8,498 nucleotides of DNA from the NCBI GenBank assembly GCA_023396665.1, contig JAEWVL010000412.1, positions 1 through 8,498 of the forward strand, written 5' to 3'. The notes below the pieces were generated by a model. The model had not been told where the DNA came from, made no database searches, and saw only the letters and a program-made list of their open reading frames with translations. Shown here in pieces: positions 1-6,135 of this stretch; position 1 is the stretch's first letter; every line of letters starts with the position of its first letter. Position numbers and translations under genes: made by a program. This stretch comes from Spirochaetota bacterium (GTDB lineage Bacteria > Spirochaetota > UBA4802 > JAFGJZ01).

Positions 1-2
1 CA

Positions 3-272
3 GATGAGTTTGTCGACTGGCACATCGCAAACAAAAGCGATATGATTCTTTTCTCGACTAACTGGCTCGATCAGGGTATTGATATAACTGAGTATTGGAA
101 AGAAAGACTCGAAGGCTACACAGGTTATTTCGTGGCGGCAAACCGTGCGGGAAGCGAATTCGGCGTCCCCTTCATCGGCACAACGCTGATTCTGAAAAAC
201 GCTTCAGTTCTTGCCGGCGATTGCGAGAAAAAAGACCGCATCGTGAAGTATTCACAACCCGCATCACGTTAA
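3..272 (+). CDS. Carbon-nitrogen hydrolase family protein, C-terminal part (5' end outside window)
   Basis: An open frame runs in from the left edge and stops at 272. The visible 89 residues match the last third of nitrilase/amidase-superfamily enzymes. A strand and loop (MILFSTNW) is followed by a tryptophan- and arginine-containing helix (YWKERLEGYTGYF), then the family signature VAANRAG, then FIGTTLILKN, which matches the family's G-x-S/T-x-I-I-x-x-x-G segment. The catalytic Glu, Lys and Cys would lie upstream of the window, so activity cannot be judged. Such enzymes hydrolyse amide or nitrile C-N bonds in the cytoplasm; the substrate cannot be told from this piece. After the signature the protein ends rather soon (EKKDRIVKYSQPASR). 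Another frame stays open to 304, so a late frameshift is possible but not needed. It is followed by a 131-bp gap and appears unrelated to the next gene. Confidence 0.72.
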   Translation, partial: DEFVDWHIANKSDMILFSTNWLDQGIDITEYWKERLEGYTGYFVAANRAGSEFGVPFIGTTLILKNASVLAGDCEKKDRIVKYSQPASR

Positions 273-337
273 AATCGAGCGGTTTTGCGACCATAATATT
301 CTAATTTGTCTATATCTTCGCATGAACGGCTTTTTAC

Positions 338-365
338 TTGCACTAATTCCGAACATTTTTACAAT
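338..365 (+). promoter_or_regulatory. Possible sigma-70 promoter of the isoprenoid-synthase-fold gene
   Basis: TTGCAC (338-343) and TACAAT (360-365) are separated by 16 bp. The -10 matches 5 of 6 consensus bases; the -35 matches only TTG. Transcription would start near 372, giving a leader of about 30 nt that contains AAAGAAGG (384-391), a Shine-Dalgarno-like stretch 12 nt before the ATG at 404. The rest of the 273-403 gap is AT-rich, and I see no convincing terminator for the hydrolase gene in it. Confidence 0.35.
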
Positions 366-403
366 TACCCGTGAAAGCCCCCTAAAGAAGGTTACAAACT
401 GTC

Positions 404-1384
404 ATGAACCAGCCCGATAGCAACAACAATACAGGCATCACATTCGGATCAATAGAACCTGCGGAAAACGAAACCGCCTTCTATCGTTTGATGAACGATT
501 CTATCGTTGCTGTTGTGCACACACTTCCGCGAAGTGTTCAGCAGGATGCGCTCTTTTTTCTCACGCGCTACGGCAGCATTCAGTTCGGAGAGCAATTTGA
601 TTTCTTCAGACACGGATACTTTCAGCCGCTCTGGTCGCTCACCACGGCAATCGTTGCCCGTTCAGGCGGCATTGCCCCGCTGCAAAATCTCGCTGCGATT
701 ACCGCATTCACACTTATGCTGCACTCGATTGACGACCATCTCAACGACGGCGATCTCGCGCCGACGCATCTGGTTGTGCTTCTGCGAAGCCAGCTCTGGA
801 AACTGCTGCACGAGAACATTGCGGCGGCCGTCTCCGCTTCTGCGCAAAGTGGAAATTTCTGTGACATGAAAATCCTCGACGACAATAACATAAGCGCCCC
901 GGAAGCCCTGTTTGATCGCTATTATGCGGCAATAAGCGACGACACTCTTCCGCTCAGCTTTGAGAGCTACTGCAGTCGTTTTGTCGATGAGATGGCGACA
1001 ATGCTGATCGCCCCCTCGATTGCGATTTGCGTCAGCGGATTTGATCGTGAAAGCGGAACGCCGCTGCTGCATTCACTTGAACAATTCGGCATCGCCTGCC
1101 GTCTGCTCGACGACCTGCATGATTTCGATGAAGACTTCGACTGCTGCCGTCACAGCGGCGTGTATCACGCTCTATGCGAGCGCAACGAACAAACCCGCTC
1201 GTTGTGGGGCGTAGCTGATCAGAAAAAAAAGCTTGTGGTAATGCTGCAGCACTACCGGATCAGAGAGTATCTTGTTTCAACCATGCTGCAGTGTCTGAAA
1301 GAAGCTGCAAGTCTTGCACGTTGTGCGAGTTTTGAAAACCTTGCTCTTGAATATGAGGAGCTTGCCGCCGGGCTGCATTCTTAA
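404..1384 (+). CDS. Class I isoprenoid-synthase-fold protein (polyprenyl synthetase/terpene synthase-like)
   Basis: The 326-residue, helix-rich, probably cytoplasmic protein has two acidic motifs with the spacing expected of trans-isoprenyl diphosphate synthases and related class I enzymes. The first is D110-D111-H-L-N-D115 (with D117), inside the helix LMLHSIDDHLND. The second is D236-D237-L-H-D240-F-D242-E-D244, preceded by FGIACRLL, which fits the family pattern G-x-A-x-Q-x-x-DD-x-x-D. These acidic clusters bind Mg2+ and the diphosphate of an allylic substrate in the family. I do not see the N-terminal G-K-x-x-R-P motif, the RR after the first motif, or the K-T motif that elongating synthases use to bind isopentenyl diphosphate. 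A cyclase, a transferase or a divergent non-canonical role is therefore as likely as chain elongation. The 65-bp gap to the radical SAM gene on the same strand suggests joint function. The start at 404 is the first ATG and has a weak ribosome site. Fold confidence is fair; function is unknown. Confidence 0.68.
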   Translation: MNQPDSNNNTGITFGSIEPAENETAFYRLMNDSIVAVVHTLPRSVQQDALFFLTRYGSIQFGEQFDFFRHGYFQPLWSLTTAIVARSGGIAPLQNLAAITAFTLMLHSIDDHLNDGDLAPTHLVVLLRSQLWKLLHENIAAAVSASAQSGNFCDMKILDDNNISAPEALFDRYYAAISDDTLPLSFESYCSRFVDEMATMLIAPSIAICVSGFDRESGTPLLHSLEQFGIACRLLDDLHDFDEDFDCCRHSGVYHALCERNEQTRSLWGVADQKKKLVVMLQHYRIREYLVSTMLQCLKEAASLARCASFENLALEYEELAAGLHS

Positions 1385-1415
1385 ACACTGCGAACAATGA
1401 TACCGGTCGAAAACC

Positions 1416-1443
1416 TTGAATTGTCTCCTTTTTTACATATTAT
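1416..1443 (+). promoter_or_regulatory. Possible promoter just upstream of the radical SAM gene
   Basis: TTGAAT (1416-1421) and TATTAT (1438-1443) lie 16 bp apart, matching 4 of 6 and 5 of 6 consensus bases. The expected start point, about 7 nt after the -10, falls at 1449-1451, which is the ATG itself. If this promoter is used, the messenger would be leaderless. The element overlaps the hairpin described at 1422-1452, so the two readings describe alternative transcripts. Confidence 0.35.
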
Positions 1444-1452
1444 AAGGAGATG
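1422..1452 (+). promoter_or_regulatory. Hairpin enclosing the Shine-Dalgarno and start codon of the radical SAM gene
   Basis: TCTCCTT (1424-1430) is the perfect complement of AAGGAGA (1444-1450), with a 13-nt loop. Two G-U pairs extend the stem to 9 bp (1422-1430 with 1444-1452). The right arm holds the only Shine-Dalgarno-like sequence, AAGGAG (1444-1449), and the whole ATG (1450-1452). In a read-through transcript from the isoprenoid-synthase gene this would hide the initiation region. At DNA level the same inverted repeat could be an operator across the -10. Confidence 0.5.
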
Positions 1453-2490
1453 TTAGAACTATCCGCAAATACGGCCGTGCCCGACGATCTTTTCACCGTG
1501 GAAATTACCACCCGATGCACTAACCGCTGTCTGCACTGTTTCGCCGACCGCAGCACAACGAAAACTGATCTGCCTGTGGGCGTTTTCACAGAAGCTGTCG
1601 ATGAAGCCTTCGAACTCGGCTTTCGTTCACTGCACCTGACAGGCGGCGAACCGCTGCTTCGAAAAGATCTGGGCAATCTTATAGAAAGTGCCTTTTCGGG
1701 GGGATACAAAACAGTATACCTCAACACAAACGCCCAGTTGTGCGACAAACAGCATGCCTATGCCCTGTCTGAGTTCGCTGAAAAAATCGCCGTCTCTGTC
1801 ACAGTTCAGGGAGACAGGGCCAATCATGATTATTTCAGAGGCAGCGGCAGCTACGAGAAAGCCATTATTGGCATTCGCCAACTGTTAAATAGAGGCATCA
1901 GCACCGATATTTTCATGCCGGTAGGTTCAATGCTGTCCGACACTCTTGCGCAGACAATCGATTCGCTTTTCCGGGAACTTCCCGATATTCGCAGTCTGTT
2001 TCTGATTCAGATGATTCGCGTTCCGGGTGACCGGCGCGATCTTTCCCGGCACCTGCTTTCACCGAAACAATTCGTACGCATGTGCGCGAGTGCCGCCGGC
2101 TTTTCATTAGCCGGGCTGCCGGTGATGGTGCTCGATAATCCGCTGGCGAACATCGTTACCGGCATCAACGGGCTTTCACTGCCAAAATCGCAAGCGCTGA
2201 TGCGGCAGGGCAGAATCACGCTTCTCGCCGATTCGAATCTCGCTCTGGCGCATTCCGCCCATCACCTTGTCGGCCCCTACACACGGGGAGCATTGAGAAA
2301 AATTATCGAGTCCGATTATTACCGGCAGCTTGGTACAGCTTCACAAAAAGATCACCACCTTTGCGAGGGATGTCCGCATCAAGAGCTGTGCGCGGCGGCG
2401 GGTGTCTTCGCGCCGCCTGAATACTATCGTTCGTATGAAAATGATTTTTGTAAAAGAGTCATCAAAGAGGCCTTACAGTTTCAGCAATAA
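1450..2490 (+). CDS. Radical SAM protein with SPASM/twitch-like C-terminal domain
   Basis: The 346-residue protein opens with the radical SAM cluster motif C23-x3-C27-x2-C30 (TTRCTNRCLHCF). The S-adenosylmethionine-binding TGGEP follows at 64-68, with later barrel elements LNTNA (91-95) and VTVQGDRANHDYFRG (117-131). The C-terminus carries C305-x2-C308-x5-C314-x19-C334, the ligand pattern of a SPASM or twitch auxiliary iron-sulfur cluster. The stretch TLLADSNLALAHSAHHLVG (257-275) aligns with the usual SPASM D-G-x-x-x-P-C segment, but the cysteine there is missing, so probably only one auxiliary cluster forms. SPASM enzymes commonly oxidise or cross-link peptide precursors. No N-terminal PqqD-like/RRE domain is present. 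The start at 1450 is chosen because the cluster motif follows 22 residues later and a stop lies at 1417-1419; the AAGGAG directly abuts the ATG, which is unusual. The gene ends in TAATAA (tandem stops) 78 bp before the end of the convergent kinase gene. Its substrate is not known; the Nif11-like peptide at 5826-6035 is the best local candidate. Confidence 0.87.
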   Translation: MLELSANTAVPDDLFTVEITTRCTNRCLHCFADRSTTKTDLPVGVFTEAVDEAFELGFRSLHLTGGEPLLRKDLGNLIESAFSGGYKTVYLNTNAQLCDKQHAYALSEFAEKIAVSVTVQGDRANHDYFRGSGSYEKAIIGIRQLLNRGISTDIFMPVGSMLSDTLAQTIDSLFRELPDIRSLFLIQMIRVPGDRRDLSRHLLSPKQFVRMCASAAGFSLAGLPVMVLDNPLANIVTGINGLSLPKSQALMRQGRITLLADSNLALAHSAHHLVGPYTRGALRKIIESDYYRQLGTASQKDHHLCEGCPHQELCAAAGVFAPPEYYRSYENDFCKRVIKEALQFQQ

Positions 2491-2523
2491 TAATCTGGAC
2501 AACACAGCCGTATTGAAGCTTAT

Positions 2524-2558
2524 AAAACCGCCCGCAAAAGACATCCGGAATTGGTTTT
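2524..2558. terminator. Weak candidate bidirectional terminator between convergent genes
   Basis: AAAACC (2524-2529) and GGTTTT (2553-2558) form a 6-bp inverted repeat around a 23-nt interior, inside the 78-bp gap between the two convergent stop codons. The A/T flanks suit termination in both directions, but the stem is short and the loop large. No better candidate is visible in the gap. Confidence 0.22.
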
Positions 2559-2568
2559 GTAAGTCCCC

Positions 2569-5500
2569 TCATGCGTTTTTCAGTACAAGCATGGTGATGT
2601 CATCCTGATTCGCCCGGGTCTGGAGGCGCTGCTCAGAAGAAAGAATTTGATTACTGATCTGCGAAGCGCTGAACGACTGCCCTTTTTTCAGAGGATCGAT
2701 CAATTCTGTCGAAAAGAGCGAAAGCGTCTCCCAGAAAGGGTCGCCGCCCTCAAAGAAATCGAACAGTCCGTCTGAAAACAGTACCAGCGCCGCCCCTTTT
2801 TCGAAAGGATATGTCCGCTCCTCGTAAAAGGAATCTTCTTTCAGTCCGATGATCGGACCGCGCAGCTTGAGAGGCTGGGCTGCGTCTGGAGTTATCAGCA
2901 GCTGTTCGATATGACCGGCCATCGCCACGCAAACCTTCGATTCGTTCAGGTCTATATCCGCAATGATGCAGGTGAAAATAATCTGATAATCGGCAAAGGT
3001 CTTGTGGAACAGCTGATTCATGTGTCTGATTATTTCTCCGGGTGATTTGAGCGCATGTTTGATTGCGGCGTACTCGGAGAGAATTTTCACCGTATTGAGC
3101 GATGCGTTAATGCCATGGCCGGTGGCATCGGCGAGAAAAACACGTACGATGCCCGGCCTATATTCGATAATGTCGTAGACATCACCACCTATACGCAAAA
3201 TCGGCTTATAAAATAGTGAATAATCGAGTCCCTTGATATCGGCCTTATTCATCAGCTTCGTCTGAAACTGTGAGGCGATGTCGAGATCTTCCCGTATAAT
3301 CGCCTCCCACTCTGACATCTGAAGGGCGAAATCACGCAACACCGCACTGCGCTGTGCGAGATTTGACACCGAATCGCGTTCCTTGCGAAGTCCGTTCACA
3401 ATCGTCTTTTCCATATCGAGCATGTGCTTTATCGCCAGCTGGTTTTCTATTCGCATCATCAGCACGTTGACATCAAAGGGTTTTCCGAGATAGTCGTTGG
3501 CTCCGCTTTCGAATCCCCGCAGCATCTCCCTGCTGCCGTCGCCGTGTGCGGTCATAATGATGACGGGAATAAAGCGTTCGGTGTAAGTCTTGCGTATTTT
3601 TTCGCAAACTTCAAGGCCACTCATACCAGGCAGCATCAGATCGAGAAGCACAAGCTCAACTGTTTCCCTCGCGATGATATCCAGCGCTTCTTCCCCCCTT
3701 TTGGCGGTAATCACTGTATGCCCGTACTTGCGGCACAGCGATGCGATAGCCCACAAATTGATGGGATCGTCATCGACCGCGAGAATATGGGCGCTGTATC
3801 TGATACTCTTGGAAAAAGAACTCAGCGCTTCGGTAGAAATATTTTCATCAGCAAATGTAGCGCCCGGCAAGGCGGATTCGTTCTCTCTGCCGGGCAGTGC
3901 GACGCTTTCCGCTTTCGCGCGCCCGCCTATGGCCTGAACGCTGAGTTTTTCGGGAATGACCATTGTAAAGACACTGCCCTGTCCCGCAACTGAGTTAATC
4001 TCTATGTCGCCCCCATGAAGCTGGGCGAGGCGTTTGGAAATCGACAGACCCAGTCCGCTGCCCGGCTGCTCCCCCGTCAACCCGGCCGCTCCACGTTCAA
4101 AGGGTCTGAAAAGTTTGCCCCGGATCTCCGGATCGATTCCTTTTCCGCTGTCGATCACCGAAATGCGATTCAAACCGTTGTCGTGTTCAACACGAACTGT
4201 CACCGACCCTTCGTCGGTGTACTTGAGGGCGTTTCCAACAAGATTGATCAGTATCTGCCGAATACGACGCTGATCGGCCCGTATCATCAAAGGAACGGAA
4301 CTGCAGTCGAAGCTGAGCGCTATGTTTTTCGCGTTTGCCTGCGGCAGCAGAAGGCTCAGCACCGTTTGAATTGTCGAACACAGATTAAACTCGGTCACAT
4401 AGAGATCGGCTTTCCCTGCATTGATCTTGCTGAAATCGAGAATATCGTTCACCAATGAACTGAGATGCTCGGCGCTCTTTTTTATAAGATCAACCGACTG
4501 CCTGCTCTCTTCATCCAGATGATTCATCGAAAGACTCTCGGAAAGACCGATTATACCTGTCAGCGGCGTGCGCAGTTCATGCGAGGTCACCGCCAGAAAA
4601 TCATCTTTCAGGTGATCGAGAACCTTGAGCTCTCTGTTCGCAATCGCAAGATCGTTGAATGTTTTCGCGTATCTCGAGGCGAGTACGGAAGCGAAAACAA
4701 CGATCATCGCGAAAAAACCCTCGATAATCGGCGGCTCGAAGGGAATAAGCGGTGTTTCAAGATAGTACAGAAACATCATCGAGCCGGGCAGAGCAATACA
4801 GAATACACCTACAAAAATACGAGCGGCAAATTGAACTTTTCGTATTATCAATTTTAGTGTAATAACAAGTATTATTATCTGAGAAAGAACAAGAGATATC
4901 ATGAACGGCTGGTACAGGTAGCGGTAATAATAAAAAATATCTCCGGACACCACAAGCTCTGAAAGAACCAGCAGAAGCAGAATTGAATAGAAAGCCAGCA
5001 AAACTTTTAACAGAAGCTTTCCGCGCAAATTGAAAAAGAATTGAATAAACAGAATCTCAAAGATGACTATTAATAGCGCAGATACATGAGATGTAAAATA
5101 GAAAACATATTTATGATTGAGAAGCAGCAGCGGCAGTCCCTTGACGCCCGCCGACCAAATACCGACACATAATGCCAGTAGAGCAAAAAACAAATATGAT
5201 TTCTCGGTTTTATGACTGAAATAAATCGCAAGAATAAACAGTGCAATGCAAATACAGGCAATAGGAAAAGATGAATACTTTATCATGTATGATAGAAAGT
5301 GAGAAAACACGGGGTGTTGTGCACCGACAATTATGGGCCCGAGAAAACCTGATGCGCTGCCGACAATACGAGTTCGTACCGCAAGAATGTTTGTACCATT
5401 TTCAATCAGATGCGGTGATACGACAACTATTGCCGGAATTCCTAATTGATTCGGTTTAAGTTCGTTATGCGGATATATTCTCTTTTCATTAAGATAATAC

Positions 5501-5817
5501 TCTACCTGCCCTGAGTTCTGTGGGAGAAAAAGAGCGAGGGGATCCGGTGTTTTTTCTGTACAAATAAAAGGAATTCTCAGCCAGCCATAATTGTCATCGG
5601 AAACTCCTTCAAAAAATTCGAAAAAAACGCTCCCCTTTCCCCATCCGGAATGATTATAGTTGATATCTTTATATATTTGCTTGTCACCATAGGTGAAATA
5701 GACATCTTCAACAACAAAAAACTTATTCCCTTTCTGAACTGAATAGTCCACAGCAAATACACTTTGACAAAAAAGGAAAACTATCAGCAAAGCCGAAATG
5801 CGAAATATGTACTTCAT
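2569..5817 (-). CDS. Membrane hybrid sensor: 7TMR-DISM-like sensor, histidine kinase, receiver, SpoIIE-type PP2C phosphatase
   Basis: The protein has 1082 residues, numbered from the ATG at 5817, chosen because a clear signal peptide follows (MKYIFRISALLIVFLFCQSVFA, cut after about residue 22). Residues 25-165 look like a periplasmic beta-sandwich sensor. About seven hydrophobic segments span 176-381, as in 7TMR-DISM receptors. HisKA carries the phosphoacceptor H413 (SHELRTPL). The ATPase domain has N525/N529, D556-x-G-x-G560 and GSGLGL at 586-591. The receiver has acidic D682-D684, phosphoacceptor D726, T756 and K779. A helical linker leads to the phosphatase with GGDVYD (D879, D882), ADATGHG (D897), FSDG (D1016) and NQDD (D1072, D1073). 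All catalytic motifs of every module are intact, so a full input-to-dephosphorylation chain is expected. In this family the phosphatase usually acts on an anti-sigma-factor antagonist or similar phosphoprotein; none is encoded here. The gene starts 8 bp after the Nif11-like gene with no clear Shine-Dalgarno sequence, which suggests translational coupling. The first kilobase (sensor) is visibly more AT-rich than the remainder. Confidence 0.93.
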   Translation of the reverse strand: MKYIFRISALLIVFLFCQSVFAVDYSVQKGNKFFVVEDVYFTYGDKQIYKDINYNHSGWGKGSVFFEFFEGVSDDNYGWLRIPFICTEKTPDPLALFLPQNSGQVEYYLNEKRIYPHNELKPNQLGIPAIVVVSPHLIENGTNILAVRTRIVGSASGFLGPIIVGAQHPVFSHFLSYMIKYSSFPIACICIALFILAIYFSHKTEKSYLFFALLALCVGIWSAGVKGLPLLLLNHKYVFYFTSHVSALLIVIFEILFIQFFFNLRGKLLLKVLLAFYSILLLLVLSELVVSGDIFYYYRYLYQPFMISLVLSQIIILVITLKLIIRKVQFAARIFVGVFCIALPGSMMFLYYLETPLIPFEPPIIEGFFAMIVVFASVLASRYAKTFNDLAIANRELKVLDHLKDDFLAVTSHELRTPLTGIIGLSESLSMNHLDEESRQSVDLIKKSAEHLSSLVNDILDFSKINAGKADLYVTEFNLCSTIQTVLSLLLPQANAKNIALSFDCSSVPLMIRADQRRIRQILINLVGNALKYTDEGSVTVRVEHDNGLNRISVIDSGKGIDPEIRGKLFRPFERGAAGLTGEQPGSGLGLSISKRLAQLHGGDIEINSVAGQGSVFTMVIPEKLSVQAIGGRAKAESVALPGRENESALPGATFADENISTEALSSFSKSIRYSAHILAVDDDPINLWAIASLCRKYGHTVITAKRGEEALDIIARETVELVLLDLMLPGMSGLEVCEKIRKTYTERFIPVIIMTAHGDGSREMLRGFESGANDYLGKPFDVNVLMMRIENQLAIKHMLDMEKTIVNGLRKERDSVSNLAQRSAVLRDFALQMSEWEAIIREDLDIASQFQTKLMNKADIKGLDYSLFYKPILRIGGDVYDIIEYRPGIVRVFLADATGHGINASLNTVKILSEYAAIKHALKSPGEIIRHMNQLFHKTFADYQIIFTCIIADIDLNESKVCVAMAGHIEQLLITPDAAQPLKLRGPIIGLKEDSFYEERTYPFEKGAALVLFSDGLFDFFEGGDPFWETLSLFSTELIDPLKKGQSFSASQISNQILSSEQRLQTRANQDDITMLVLKNA

Positions 5818-5825
5818 AAAAAGGT

Positions 5826-6035
5826 TCAATAACCGGCTTTCACTATAGTCTGTTCCAATTTCATCTTGTTCTCGATCAAACGAACACACTCCTGTTCCGA
5901 AACCGCGTATCCCTTTGCGGCAAACCACTGCTGCACCTCATTGATGGACGAAGCGGCAAGAATTGTCTCTTTCGCCTCTTGTGCGAGAGTAGCATCAGCG
6001 GGCATTTCGATGACAAAGTCAACGATTGTTTTCAT
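5826..6035 (-). CDS. Nif11-like small peptide, candidate modified-peptide precursor
   Basis: This gene encodes 69 residues. The pattern fits the Nif11 family of leader peptides: an N-terminal helix with F7, acidic residues and L17 (VDFVIEMPADATLAQEAKE), then the E33-V-x-x-W-F-A-x-K-G42-Y43 segment, then SEQECVRLIE (46-55), matching the usual G-[YF]-x-[FVL]-[ST]-x-x-E-L. Nif11-type peptides serve as leaders for peptide-modifying enzymes. No GG cleavage site is visible after the helix. The tail at 56-69 (NKMKLEQTIVKAGY) is short, with one Cys (C50) lying inside the helix region, so any core would be the last dozen residues, ending in Gly-Tyr. It has a strong ribosome site and a consensus promoter and lies directly upstream of the sensor gene. 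The gene is certainly expressed-looking; the family call is by pattern only. Alternatives are a small helical regulator or an adaptor of the kinase. Confidence 0.68.
   Translation of the reverse strand: MKTIVDFVIEMPADATLAQEAKETILAASSINEVQQWFAAKGYAVSEQECVRLIENKMKLEQTIVKAGY
5842..5852 (-). repeat. Copy 2 of 11-bp repeat CAGACTATAGT, inside the peptide gene near the kinase start
   Basis: The - strand reads CAGACTATAGT here, identical to 6069-6079. The copy lies in the last codons of the Nif11-like gene, its right-hand end 25 bp upstream of the kinase ATG. Its inner ACTATAGT is a perfect 8-bp palindrome. The copy encodes Q-T-I-V in the peptide, so it may also be plain coding sequence. Confidence 0.4.
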
Positions 6036-6040
6036 GTATT

Positions 6041-6046
6041 ACCTCC
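6041..6046 (-). promoter_or_regulatory. Strong ribosome binding site of the Nif11-like gene
   Basis: On the - strand GGAGGT is followed by 5 nt (AATAC) and the ATG at 6035. It is the best Shine-Dalgarno sequence in the window, in contrast to the kinase gene downstream, which has none. This implies high peptide output relative to the kinase. Confidence 0.85.
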
Positions 6047-6068
6047 ATTTTGTTGTGAAACTGGACAT

Positions 6069-6089
6069 ACTATAGTCTGATATTATAGT
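6069..6089 (-). repeat. Tandem operator-like repeats over the -10 and start region (copy 1 of CAGACTATAGT)
   Basis: On the - strand GACTATAATAT (6090-6080) is followed after 2 bp by GACTATAGTAT (6077-6067), 10 of 11 bases alike with a 13-bp period. The second unit contains CAGACTATAGT (6079-6069), exactly repeated inside the peptide gene at 5852-5842. The first unit contains the -10 itself. Placement over the -10 and the likely start point suits a repressor site, but AT-rich promoter sequence can produce such likeness by chance. Confidence 0.4.
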
Positions 6090-6109
6090 CTTTATTTTTC
6101 AACTGTCAA
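6082..6109 (-). promoter_or_regulatory. Consensus sigma-70 promoter for the Nif11-like gene and sensor kinase
   Basis: On the - strand TTGACA (6109-6104) and TATAAT (6087-6082) are perfect consensus hexamers with a 16-bp spacer. Transcription should start near 6075, giving a leader of about 40 nt to the ATG at 6035. The promoter sits in the 100-bp gap after the M15-like gene, so the peptide and kinase genes can be transcribed on their own, although I see no terminator for the M15-like gene that would block read-through. Confidence 0.85.
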
Positions 6110-6135
6110 TCCATTAAAATAATTGTCTCATGTTC

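Noticed and set aside
3424..3993. 189-codon and neighbouring + strand frames opposite the kinase gene
   Set aside because: They are antisense shadows of well-supported kinase/receiver codons, with no recognisable product.
5818..5834. Mini-hairpin GGTT-ATTG-AACC followed by TTTTT between the peptide and kinase genes, as an attenuator
   Set aside because: A 4-bp stem is too short to terminate transcription; it is noted only as part of the 8-bp junction.
5818..5928. Longer kinase start (GTG at 5928)
   Set aside because: It would overlap the Nif11-like gene by about 100 bp and bury the signal peptide 37 residues inside; the ATG at 5817 places it at the N-terminus.
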